Assembly (NCBI RefSeq): GCF_964340395.1
Contig: NC_135551.1
Span: 7,225,563 to 7,278,062 of the forward strand
Length of the DNA: 52,500 nucleotides
Origin: Glandiceps talaboti
Lineage: Eukaryota; Hemichordata; Enteropneusta; Spengelidae
Reading direction: 5' to 3'
Positions 11,971 to 25,900 of the stretch are shown here, in pieces (within the stretch, counting starts at the first letter, position 1; every line of letters begins with the position of its first letter). The notes under the pieces are model-generated. The model was not told where the DNA came from, did no database searches, and was given only the letters and a program-made list of their open reading frames with translations. Both the position numbers and the translations under genes were made by a program.

Positions 11971-14900
11971 AATGAACTTAAAGTTTTTCCGATACTACAT
12001 ATACCGTTTTCACCTTTGTATTTGTAACTATAGAATCTTTCTACATTTATTCGGGACATTTTCACTGCACCATGTACTCTACTAGAGTACGTTTCACCCT
12101 CCTACCCTTGTATCGATATGTATTTTTTTTTAGCCTTTTTTAATTGTAACAGGGTTTACACAAGAATAAATGTTCCTTGAAAGACAAACACCACAAACAA
12201 CGTAGAAACTCAGCTACTGTGCACTTTCACATTATTACTATAAACTGTTCTTCCTAAGAGACTGCTCAGTAAAAGAAAAACAAGGCCATTTAAAGACCCA
12301 TGGTACAATCCCAGGTTCTCACATTAATTAATACTATCTAATGAGTGGAGCCAGAAGGATTGCATGCATTCTTTTGTTCTGGACTAAGCTTTCTTTAAAG
12401 CTCTGCTAGACTACTGTTTTCAACACCTAGATTTTTAAAGTGATCATATGGATGAGGATTGGGTATTTATTTTTGGATTTTAAATTTATGAAACAATTTT
12501 ATCATGGCTTCCTACTTGAAAAATCGATGTGAATCAAATATGACAAGTCCTTGTTTGTAACTCAATAAACGGCAAAAGTTTAATAGAATGTGTAAAATGT
12601 TTGTTATTGTACGTACGATAACAAACATTTTACACACTTTTTAGCTTTTTGCAATGTATTGAGTTACAAACACAGACTTGGTCTATGTTGTTTCACACTG
12701 TTTTTTCAAGTAGGAAGCCAAGATACAATTGTTTTATAAATCTAAAATCCCAAAATAAATACCTTTTAATTCTCATCCATATGACCACTTTAATCCTTAT
12801 CTGAACTGGGTCTTTTTAAAGGCCTGGGATTCAATCCCAAGTTCTTATATTAGTGTTATCTAATTAGTAGGGCTGTAAGGAAAACATAGATTTATTCTTT
12901 TTGTTTAGGACCAACGTTTTCTATAGCTTTGCCAGATAAATGTTTTTCATATCGACATTTTTATTCTAATCCAAAGTGTGTCTACATTCTGATTTGTGGG
13001 ATAGAACAATTTAGGCTTAGCTGTTTAAATTAATCTCACTTCACAGGCCCTCACTAGGCATAATGAAAAGGTAGTGGTAGCCCTGACCAACCTTAAACTG
13101 TGCTTACCAAAAGAGCTATCGTCAAAGCTGGCCATGACTGGTGGGTTCACTAATTTTCTTGAAATCTAAACTAAAGCGAAAGCTGGCCGTGACTGTGTGT
13201 ACAATGTCAGTGTCAAGGTTATTCAGAGTGAAACGAACTTTATTGAAATACATGCGTAGTACAATATATGAACATTATAATTTGGGTCAGGGTTGTTGCT
13301 ATGGTAATGATCACATACTATTAACCTTGCCCTGAACACAGAGTTTATGGACAGAGATTGCAATTAGTATCAACTACTCAATTTATCCGATAAAGAAAGA
13401 AAACCATAATTACACTGTCTGAAAACTTTTGCAATTTTAATGAAATTTTTTTAACGAGGCATATTGCAATTGTAAACTGCTTGTCTGGGAGTTTGGGTTA
13501 CTCACAATATAATGGTATTGTCATATATATGCAATGACCTTCATCCAGGACACAATGTAAGCTGTCAAAATAAATCCACACTGCTTGTAAAGAAAACCTT
13601 CAACTGTTCACGCCATTTTCCCCGCCAAAATTCATTTGATCACATTTGAGTTTTTTTATGTAACTTTTTGCTACATCAAAACAACTCTTATATCGACACA
13701 CCACAAAAATGATTTTGGTGACAAAATTTCTAGAATAACTGTCTCGACTATTCCATTCATTTCTATCAAATTGACAGCTTGCAATTCGAGTAAAATTGTA
13801 TCTAAACAATTTTTATATCGACACACCACAAAAACTATTTTGGTGAAATTTAGAATTTAGAATAATTGTCTCAACTATTCTATTCATTTTATTTAGTATC
13901 TTTATTTTTATATACTACCAGTATACTATCCAATCAACAGGTAATGGCAAATAACAGAAGGAAGGTTTAGTGTTAGGAGGAAACTGGAGTGACCCGGGGA
14001 AAACCTGCATTGTTCGGTAGAGTCAAACTGAACACACTCTTCTTATTTACAGCGAGGTAAATTTTAATCAAACCCTGAATGGGTTCGAACCCTGGCCGCA
14101 TTATTTAAGAGGCAAGTGGTTAAACCACTCGGCCACCGACAACCCATTTGTGTCAAATTGATAAATTCTGGTAGCATTTATATCTAGTGAAATTGGCAAC
14201 TTTCAAATTTGGTAAAATTGATTTCAAGTGAGATTCATAACTTTCAATACTGGTGGTCTAGATTTATCACATCTAGTATGATAATTTGGATGAGGAATTT
14301 TAGTACTTAGTATACCTATACACTTGCTAAAGGCATTTGGATATTTTCTACTAAAAAAAAAGAAAGACCATAAACATTAAATTGATACTGAATCTAAAAT
14401 TGGTGACATCTTCAACCTCCATGTAAAGCATTATAAAAAAAATTCCAATAAAATAATCACCTATCATAATTATCTTCAAACAAAATCAATGTATACACAC
14501 TAACAGAAGTGCTACGCTCAAACAAAATAATTAATGTATGCAGCAGCCCCCCCCCCCCCCCCCCACCACACACACACACATTACATTCAGTATTCTTGGA
14601 AGTCAGATTTTTCCAAGTGTCCTAACTAGTTTGTACAATTTTCTAAGGCTATCAATTTGTCTAATTAGAACAGATTACCAACTAATATAACTTTGATTGT
14701 CAAGATGCAATTTTTGACTTGTAGGCTATTTTGTCCTAGATTACTGTTAATTTTAAGACCTTTACAATCAGTTTGTAGATCAAGTCATTAGAGTTGTCTG
14801 TCCTAGACTACTGTTAATTTTAAGACCTTTACAATCAGTTTGTAGATCAAGTCATTAGAGTTGTCTGTCCTAGACTACTGTTAATTTTAAGACCTTTACA

Positions 14901-17900
14901 ATCAGTTTGCAAATCAAGTCATTAGAGTTGTCTGTCCTAGACTACTGTTAATTTTAAGACCTTTACAATCAGTTTGTAGATCAAATCATTAGAGTTGTCT
15001 GTCCTAGACTACTGTTAATTTTAAGACCTTTACAATCAGTTTGTAGATCAAATCATTAGAGTTGTCTGTCCTAGACTACTGTTAATTTTAAGACCTTTAC
15101 AATCAGTTTGTAGATCAAATCATTAGAGTTGTCTGTCCTAGACTACTGTTAATTTTAAGACCTTTACAATCAGTTTGTAGATCAAGTCATTAGAGTTGTC
15201 TGTCCTAGACTACTGTTAATTTTAAGACCTTTACAATCAGTTTGTAGATCAAGTCATTAGAGTTGTCTGTCCTAGACTACTGTTAATTTTAAGACCTTTA
15301 CAATCAGTTTGTAGATCAAGTCATTAGAGTTGTCAGTCCTAGACTACTGTTAATTTTAAGACCTTTACAATCAGTTTGTAGATCAAATCATTAGAGTTGT
15401 CTGTCCTAGACTACTGTTAAACTTAAGACCTTTACAATCAGTTTGTAGATCAAGTCATTAGAGTTGTCTGTTCTAGACTACTGTTAATTTTAAGGCCTTT
15501 ACAATCAGTTTGTAGATCAAATCATTAGAGTTGTCTGTCCTAGACTACTGTTAAACTTAAGACCTTTACAATCAGTTTGCAAATCAAGTCATTAGAGTTG
15601 TCTGTCCTAGACTACTGTTAATTTTAAGACCTTTACAATCAGTTTGCAAATCAAGTCATTAGAGTTGTCTGTCCTAGACTACTGTTAATTTTAAGACCTT
15701 TACAATCAGTTTGTAGATCAAGTCATTAGAGTTGTCTGTCCTAGACTACTGTTAATTTTAAGACCTTTACAATCAGTTTGCAAATCAAGTCATTAGAGTT
15801 GTCTGTCCTAGACTACTGTTAATTTTAAGACCTTTACAATCAGTTTGCAAATCAAGTCATTAGAGTTGTCTGTCCTAGACTACTGTTAATTTTAAGACCT
15901 TTACAATCAGTTTGTAGATCAAGTCATTAGAGTTGTCTGTCCTAGACTACTGTTAATTTTAAGACCTTTACAATCAGTTTGCAAATCAAGTCATTAGAGT
16001 TGTCTGTCCTAGACTACTGTTAATTTTAAGACCTTTACAATCAGTTTGTAGATCAAGTCATTAGAGTTGTCTGTCCTAGACTACTGTTAATTTTAAGACC
16101 TTTACAATCAGTTTGCAAATCAAGTCATTAGAGTTGTCTGTCCTAGACTACTGTTAATTTTAAGACCTTTACAATCAGTTTGTAGATCAAGTCATTAGAG
16201 TTGTCTGTCCTAGACTACTGTTAATTTTAAGACCTTTACAATCAGTTTGTAGATCAAGTCATTAGAGTTGTCTGTCCTAGACTGTTAATTTTAAGACCTT
16301 TACAATCAGTTTGTAGATCAAATCATTAGAGTTGTCTGTCCTAGACTACTGTTAATTTTAAGACCTTTACAATCAGTTTGTAGATCAAGTCATTAGAGTT
16401 GTCTGTCCTAGACTGTTAATTTTAAGACCTTTACAATCAGTTTGTAGATCAAATCATTAGAGTTGTCTGTCCTAGACTACTGTTAATTTTAAGACCTTTA
16501 CAATCAGTTTGTAGATCAAGTCATTAGAGTTGTCTGTCCTAGACTACTGTTAATTTTAAGACCTTTACAATCAGTTTGTAGATCAAGTCATTAGAGTTGT
16601 CTGTCCTAGACTACTGTTAATTTTAAGACCTTTACAATCAGTTTGCAAATCAAGTCATTAGAGTTGTCTGTCCTAGACTACTGTTAATTTTAAGACCTTT
16701 ACAATCAGTTTGTAGATCAAATCATTAGAGTTGTCTGTCCTAGACTACTGTTAATTTTAAGACCTTTACAATCAGTTTGTAGATCAAGTCATTAGAGTTG
16801 TCTGTCCTAGACTACTGTTGTTAATTTTAAGCCCTTTACAATCAGTTTGTAGATCAAGTCATTAGAGTTGTCTGTCCTAGACTACTGTTAAACTTAAGAC
16901 CTTTACAATCAGTTTGTAGATCCAAGTCATTAGAGTTGTCTGTCCTAGACTACTGTTAAACTTAAGACCTTTCAGTGAAAATCAAAGTTCTTCAAGTCTC
17001 TCCGAACGTTGACCCATGAAAGCTTGTTCCTGGTTCATAAAAGAAATCTGAGGGGCTCACCATCTTGTTTTCGAGGAAATTTTGTCATATCGGATTCTAG
17101 AATGATGAAATTTTGATATAATTTTGATCACTCTTTAAAAAATTTGTCCGGTGATCCAAGATTTTTGAAACTGATTTAACTGAGAACAGGTTGAAGTTTT
17201 TTTTTGTACAAAAGTAACAAGAGTTTATTTCCGAAGTACCTACTATTGGTACAAGAAATGCACATATGAAATTCACTGCACATCAGTACTTTAAGTCTAC
17301 ATCTAGAACATTCCCTGTAAAAAATACTCTGGATAGAGTTCATCGCACTCTACATATTAATGGAAGCCGTCGACCCTGTTAAATTACAGCAATAGGATGA
17401 CATTTCATATCTGTGATGTTATTGTGTGTTTTATAACATCACATGATGTGGTGGAGTCTCACCACATATTTAAGTCGATATTTCCAAACCCACACAAGAT
17501 TTGTATAGTGCCTGGGGTTGCCGACAAACACAGAAATTACTCCTACACATAGATGTAAGAAAGTAGTTTTTATCTCTAAAGAACAGATAATGATACATTT
17601 CAGAGCCCTAGGTAACTACTTTTATGTAAAGAATTTGATGTGTGTGGGTTTCCTTATAATCATGTATACAAGTTATACACCTACACAATACTGAAATAGC
17701 TTTGTCTACCTTGAACATCCAGGGTAGTACTATTATAATCAACAAGTAGAAAGGCAGATAGCAATTACTTCAGACCTCTAGTTACTGTCATTACAAGAGG
17801 AGGAGGAGGAGGAGGGGGTGATGGTGGGATGGAGGGGAAGGTTGGGATGGAATGAGGGAAGGCTGGCGTGGGTGTAGAGAATTTATGTCTTCACGAGACA

Positions 17901-19897
17901 CACGCACTAAAAGACTTTAGTTAGAACACCCACAGTGCAGGACTGGCATTTTGAAAAATGCCAATTTTGCTATGAATTATGGGAAAACTATCACCCATAC
18001 ATAGGATTGGAAACCTAGAAACTGTGAGAGAAACAAAAAAGATTTGATGTTGACATCAGTACTCCTCTGAACTAAATATGATAACATTTCCAGACAAATA
18101 CAACATGCAAAACAAAACAACCTAAAAAACCTGCCAAAGATTACTGTAGCAGAGGATTGAACTAATACATGTACAGTTAACAGTAATGTTTGTTATCGGA
18201 TAGTACAAAATGTATTTACTATTATCCCAGTAATGTTTGTTGGAAATATTATCAAAATAATTGAATATTTACAGAGATATGGAATGAATATACATGATTC
18301 TAGTTGACTGAAAGCAAATAATTGATGTGTTCTAAAATCATGGTTGAAGTAGCTCTGATGTGCCAAGTAGCCTGTTTATGTGGTAATCTGTGATTTAAGC
18401 TTTGCTGTGTCACTAACCACTTATACACATAATGTTAGTAACTTGAACCGATTCAAGTGGTTTGAAATGTATACACTCCCTCTGACTGGTTTGAGTTCAT
18501 TGTTGTCCCTCTGACTGGTTTGAGTTAGTTAATTGTTTATAAAAAGACATTATATATGTTAATTAGTGGTCAATGTTGTGTAATGGTAAGTTTTAATCTT
18601 GAGTGAAAGCTTGGTCTTGAATCTGTCAAAGCTTGGTTTTTGATCAGACAACCACAATATATTCACTGAAAATTGTTAAAATACCAATAATTTGACATTG
18701 TAAATGTTAACAAGTGGTTGATATTATCCATATGCACTACAAAAACACATTGGAAGTATGATTGCTGTTGAGGACCTAAATTTTTGGATGTGGACCTAAA
18801 AAATCAATTTTGATTTGATTTATCATGTATCCAGCTATAAAAATATGTTTACCCATCACTGATGCGATACTGTTCATGGTGTATGGTATTATGAGTATTG
18901 TACCTCACAATTTGATGTTTTCAAAAAAAACAAAACATTCCACTTGCAGCTAGTGCAGCTTTGATGTTTAGGAAATACATAAACCTGTCAATGCTATATG
19001 AGAAATTATATAATCATTTCCAATCTCAAATCAAGATGGATGAAATACTTGTGTAAAATTTTGATAAAATAATGTCCAAGTTTGGCCCATACATGTCCAC
19101 ATTTCATCTTGTAGAGCTCTGTAAACACAGTCAACATTTTCAATGCCATTTCTAGCTCACCAAGAACGTGTCAAACACAGTGACCTTAATACGAAACAGA
19201 GCCAGCTGTTTGTGTTCAAACCTCGAACAAGTACCTCACGGCAACCTTGGACTAGATACCTACAAATTAGCACTTGATGGAGACCTCTTATAGTGCAGCG
19301 TCTCTCTTGCTTAAAACAACCCTGGTAGCAATGATCATAAAAAGTTTCTATACTAAGGTTTGGAAACCCTGGTAACGAAAAGAGGGAGAAATCAGATAAA
19401 ACTGATATATAATCTCCTATGCACTGTGGCATCAATTTATTTGGGATTCCCGTTGATTTTACCTACTGTATATACTGCCCTCAGCAAACCACCGATCACA
19501 ATAATTCACTTTACAGCAAGGACCCCCTCCCCCTCAAAGCAATATTGTAGCAACGATTATCGTGTGTACCTGTAAAGTCAATGTATTGTAACTGTAGACC
19601 ACTAGATTGTAGAAGCACCTTGAACATGTAAGAGTAACCTCACTTGATTGGATTTCTCTACCAACATGTTGTCCCTGCTAAAAAAAATCTCTGATGCCAA
19701 GAATATGTACCATAACTCACTTCATTGGAGTTCTCTATGGAGATGTTGTCCCTTCATAAAAACTATCTGATACCCTAAATACTGTAGACCTCACTTGTTT
19801 AGAGTTACTCTTCTCTATTATAGAGATATATACCCTTCCTAAAATTATCTGATACCCTAAACATGCATGTATATACTGTAGACTTCACTTGGTTATG

Positions 19898-19943
<46 letters not shown>

Positions 19944-22900
19944 GTCATTTATAAAGTGCCAGTATCCAATACTAAGTAAAGTTCAGAGGCACTGTACAAT
20001 TACTTTCATAGATGTGGAAAGCTCTGCTGAAAAGACATGTTTTAAAGTTCTTCCTAAGAGAATAAGGTGTGGGCTTCTGACGTATATACAGTGGCAAAGT
20101 GTTCCAGAGGTGTGGTGCTGCGTGTGAACAGACACGCCCACCAAAATGACATGAGTCTATACTTGGGCTCGTGGAGTAGACTTTTGTCTGAGCAACGAAG
20201 TTTGTGAGAATTCAACTTTGCCTGAATAGTGTCTGATAAGTTCCATACAGAGATACACGCCTTCCTACAACTATCAGGAACATATATACTGTAGATCTCG
20301 CTTGGTTAGAGTTCTCTACAGAGTTAATACCCCTTCCTAAAATTATCAGATACCTTGAACATATACCTGAAGTAGACTTATCTAAAATGATGTCCTATGT
20401 TCCTAAAACTACCCTGGTACAGTGTTTTTTTTGTTAACGTCGATAAGTAGGTAAAATCTACATGAGTTCCCTTGTCATTTTACTGGGGTTCCCTACCAAA
20501 ATTATTATATAACATTATGATGGAAAGTACACCAGTTTTATGGCATTTCCCTCTTTCTGTTACCTGGGTTCCCAAATATTAGCAAAAACACAGTGTTAGC
20601 AGAAAGAATGACAAATTAAGGTAAAATACACCTCGAGGAACAAATTTGCCAGAAAATCAAAGTTCTTCAATTTTCTCCAAACTTTTGCCATATGACAACT
20701 TGTTCCTGGTCCTTTGGAAATGATATATTTGGGGTTTCACTGTCTTGTTTTCAAGGAAAATCATTACTCTTTTTCCCCCATACAGTTAACACAGTATTTG
20801 GTGGCCATATTGGATTCTAAAATGACTAAACTTTGATATCATTTTGACCGCTATTTCAAAAATTTGAAGCCGTTTTCTTGAACGAGGTAACAGCGAACAT
20901 TTAAAGAGTTTAATTCCAAGGTAAATTCTCTGTAATATCAGGAAGTGATGCGAAGCCCTTGTAATAGATAAACTGATTTGAAACAACAATTATTACATAA
21001 AATAGTGATTACTTGCACTGGTGAATGGATTGTATGCTCCCAAGGGAGTTGAGGAAGTAAAGGGCCGCTGTGTCGCTAAAGATCCGTGCCAGGGGGTAAT
21101 AACTGTACAGCGCTTTGAGCACAGAGGGGGAAAGCTCTATATAAGAAAACCAACATTATTATTATTAATGTGCATACTAGTGGGATTTGCACTGCAATGC
21201 ACTATTGAAAACTGTGTAACTTGTATAAAATGAACAAGTGTTCCATGTACATGAAATCACATGGGTTCACAGTTATAATTCTTTAATGAAATTTGCTACT
21301 TTAGATACGCAATATGATAACTGAACCCATGATGCACTTTTACTCTCAAGTATCTGCACTTGTGATTGCCGTATATCTACTGTACTTTCGCGTCCTTTGC
21401 TTACGAAAGTCAGCTATAAAAGAACACCATAACCACACATGAAATTGGCTGTTTCAGATGCATATAATTTATGTAATAACAAGAGAATCGTACGATATAT
21501 GGGTGTGTGTGTGTGGGTGTGTACTAGACTCTACTAGGGGTATTTGCACTTGTGCTTGCAATTATCTGCTGCACGTTCACTCCTTTTGCTTGAGAAAGTG
21601 CGGTCACAGAGAACACAGCAATCATTCATGTAAATGCCGCGAGTACTCTACATTGGCACTCCATTATCATAGGGTTGTGTTCATATTATATTGCAATACA
21701 TTTTAATCATTGTAATAAAAAAAATAACACATGGAACACATGTCACCGTTTTTTACCATTATTTTCAAATCAATCGGAGAACGAATGTTTTTAAAAGCTA
21801 TACAATTATATCAATATTTGGGTAAGGACCCCACAATATGGTAGTATCGGTTCACTGCTTCAAATAACTCTGTTTGTACATTTCTTTACTCCCAAAGGAG
21901 ATCAATGAATAGCAAATTTCATTAAAAAACATAACTGTACATTATTTCACAAATAATTGGATTGCATACAGGTATGCTATAATATGTTTACGGTGTTACA
22001 TAGCAGACAAAATACCAATTACCTATCATCAATGGCTTCATGCGTGTGTGTGTGTGTGAATGAAAAACAGAAAGAAAAAAAGAAAGAAAGAAAGAAAGAA
22101 GTTTAGGAAAAGTATATATTATAAGCTGGCTTTGAAACTTACTCAAAAACCATACAATACATTTATATACATATCATATATATATATATATATATATATA
22201 GGTCGTTTGCACTTCAGTGCAATACTGGAAACATTAGTGCAAACCTGTTATGGATAAATATTAATCATCTCTTAAAAATAACATAATGGAGTGCCAGTGT
22301 AGACTATTACGCTCTGCCACTGCAGTATAGAGCACTGTCTTAGCAGATTGATACTCACCGATATATATATATATATTACAATTTGTATTTGATACTACAA
22401 TTTGTAAATATAGTTCCATATCATAACTATTAAATATCATAATTCCATCTTTATATATATTGTCTTTACAAGTTTCAGCAGGTATATTTTTGGTGACATT
22501 TTAAAGATATTTAATTATCAGTATAATTTTATGTAAAGTCATTAATTGTGTTTGTTTGTTTGTACTGACATTTGATAATTGATAAAAACAATACAGTGCA
22601 TACAAAGGTCGTTTGCACTTCAGCGCAATACTGGAAACATTAGTGCAAACCTGTTATGGATAAATATCAATCATCTCTTAAAAATAACATAACCTCACTG
22701 TGCATTCATGAGTGTTAATGTGGGTACTGTGAGGGCTCATATATTGATAGTTATGTTTTCTGTGGTGTTTTCACGTGCTTTGCTCATGACAGCATGAGTA
22801 TGGCTGCAGTGAACATTGTATACATGACTGTACATTGTACACTTGTACACATACCCTGAACATGCGACACTGAAACTCACATTGTTATAATATCGTAATG

Positions 22901-25900
22901 ACTATTCATAACTATTACAGAAAGCATTTATACACATTATAACTATTTTTTTCTTTTCTTTGCTATTTAAATTAAGTCTCAATGTAGTACACACCTTGGA
23001 AATGGAAGTCTTCTACTACAGTCACATTTGTGTAACAAAACTCAAGTACAAATTGCGAAGAAAAAATCAGTGGTTACCACGGAAACTCTTATAGCTGTCA
23101 AAATTATCAAAATTAGTCATTTTAGAATACAATATCGATACCAAATTCTGTTTGGCAAAAAAACCCCTCGATTTCCTTTTTTTTTAAAAATAAGATGGTA
23201 CACGCACAAATTTCTTCTAATTTTTCAAAAGGACCAGAAACAAGCTTTTGAATTAGCAAAGTTTGCAGAAATTTGCAATGAATGATTTGATTTTGGTGGA
23301 AATTTGTTGAACTTCCCAGAGCACATGCGACCTTTAACAGAAATGGTCCAAGATAGAAAGTCTGTATTCTATTTGACCGAAAACATACCTCAACGGAACT
23401 TAGCAAAGCCAGAGATAGGGAAACTAGAATCCTTGAACCTTGGTTTGCAACCTACATTGACCAGACCATTTGTACACAATTGAGGTGACTTGCTAAAAAC
23501 ATACATACTTCACTATGAGACGGTAAGTTGTTTACCAGTCGTGGTAGAACATAGGTCTTTATGGATGAAATGAGCCTTGTGTGTGTGTGTGTGTGTACAC
23601 TGGTACTGCTTTATACGCAACAGCTGGAATTAAAATTGCAGGAAGGAATTTTTGGACTTTTACCAAGATTTTTACTTTTAAATTACTTTACTGTTAAGGA
23701 GTGAGTATAGCAGTGTTCATCAAGTTAGGTTTCACAACAAAATAAAAGAGAAAACTCTTCATGGACAAATATGTTTGAACTTGGCTTTGATTGAAGGGGA
23801 GGGTCAGTGAGATGGTCACTTTATACATGTTTGAATTACACAATTCACTGATGATACCTACAGTGTTTTTGCCAAGATTTGGGAACCCTACCACAATGTG
23901 AGTTTTTTTTATATACAGTGCTTTCAAACTCTGTACTCAAAACCCATTTCCCCCTGGCATGGACCTAGAGTAGCACAACACCCCTTTATACTTCCCCAAC
24001 TCCCTGGGGAGCATACAATCCATTGCAGCCTCTATGAGCGCATAGGATTAAAGCATTCATATTGCAACCTCTATCCCACCAGGTCCCCAATTATACAGCT
24101 GGGTTCACTGGGGCACAACTGTGGTTCAAATTTTGTCATGATAATTGGTAAATAATGCAAAAAATGTCCATATTTGAATATCTGAAAAATAAATTTAGGT
24201 TCTGTCGACAAGGTACAAGTATCAGCCCAACTACAATATTAAGCAATAACCATTTACTGTACACGGCCCTAGTGCATGTTGTCTACTTCTAACAGCGATC
24301 TGTTTTTAATTGCCTGTAAAAAGTGGTTCACAATAGTTTATGGGAAATTATAAAGGAAATTTCAAACACATCATCATCATTGGTTCTACTTCTAGCCTCG
24401 GCTGGAGTGGAAACAGGTGAGCGTGTCCTGTTCATTTTTATTTCCTCCCTTTTATAGTTTTTTTTTATTTATTGTTTTAAATATATTTGCTGTTTAACTT
24501 TGTGCGTCCCCTTTTTAGCCACTTTTTGCCTCAGTTTTGCATCGTTACATACCATTTATAGTATTTTAGATTTTCTTTATCATTGTCTCCTATTTGGTTT
24601 TTTCCTTCATTTTTTTCATTACATCCCTGAAGGTTTCTTGTGTGAGACCGAAATGTCGCTGAACTTTTAATAAAGAAACAATTTTTTTTTCTCTCAGAAA
24701 CTCATATTTGTTTATTTTCATACCTACGTAATTTTAATTATGAAACCTGGCTAAATATCTGGCAACAGCAGGTAACGTTAGATTTGCCATGCTTACTGCT
24801 AACTGTTGAAAATACTACTTTGATATTAGATATACACTGTATGCGTCCAAAGGATTGGAGTTGAAGGTTAAAGGCTGCTGTGCTGTTATAGGTCCATGCA
24901 TTATCATAAGTACAGTCACTTTAAAGTGTGGAAAAAAACTCATGAAAAAACTAACATTATATGTGATTGGAGTAAAAATCAATATTCAAAATTCACTCAC
25001 AATAATACAGATGTACAGTGCACAATTGAATGTGAAACAAAAGTACATTAAAAATATTTGCGAGAATTACATATCCGGAGAGTTTTTGTTAATGGCAGTA
25101 ATGAGTAAAAAAATGCAGCTAAAATGGAATGACATGTTCAATGCAAACATTTTGTTATTGACATAGAAACAAACAATTGCATCTATTTGATTGACAGATA
25201 ACATTATTCATTTTAATGAAATATACAAGGTTGGAAACCTGGCAATGTGCCCAGAATGAGTATTGATTCTGTTTTGGCACATTGGCACAGATCGACACAC
25301 TGAATTTACAGGAGTACAAACACATGCAGAAACAACATACACACATATACACATAAATGAACCATGAAGAAAGGGAAGAGAGTGAAAACACACTACCAAT
25401 CTCTGATTATCACTATCAGTGAATCTGAGACTACAATAGTGTGTAGTCTGCACAAACAATTAAATTATGCAAATTACCTTAGCTATCACAAGTCCACTAA
25501 GAAGTGAGACAATCTTAACCAAATTACATGTAGTAAATATGCTTTTTCTATCTAATGTCAACAAAATACTACATTGCTTTTTATCATAAATAATCAAGTA
25601 TTATCTATAAAACTAATTAAATGTCTAGTGGGATTTAATCTTAATCAAATCTCTATTACAAGTTTCCCGCCAAAAATAATTTGAATAAAATTCTTGCCTG
25701 CTTTATCTTTTTGGTATACATCTCTAGAATTTTAGACTGGTAACCTAGCAACAGTACTTACAATGACTGCCAACATTTCCATTTTAAAAGTTATCAAATA
25801 TTTTTAGCTCCGCTGTCAGCGAAAGCTGAAAGCGTAGCTTTAGGTATAGGTGGGTATTGAGGTATAGAGAGTAGAGTGAATCATAGGTGTCCGTCAAACT

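Noticed and set aside
11333-12085. Long open frames of poly-Met, poly-Ser, poly-His, poly-Val
   Set aside because: They are translations of (GAT)n and (GGT)n microsatellites in all frames, with no flanking coding signal.
14072-14148. A functional tRNA gene
   Set aside because: Boxes A and B are present, but the acceptor and anticodon stems do not close convincingly and a SINE body follows; a second degenerate copy exists.
14733-16973. CRISPR array
   Set aside because: The repeats are head-to-tail 67-bp units with no unique spacers, in an animal intron.
19157-19435. 92-codon minus-strand frame
   Set aside because: No homology recognised; the end overlaps GGAAACCCTGGTAA words of a dispersed repeat.
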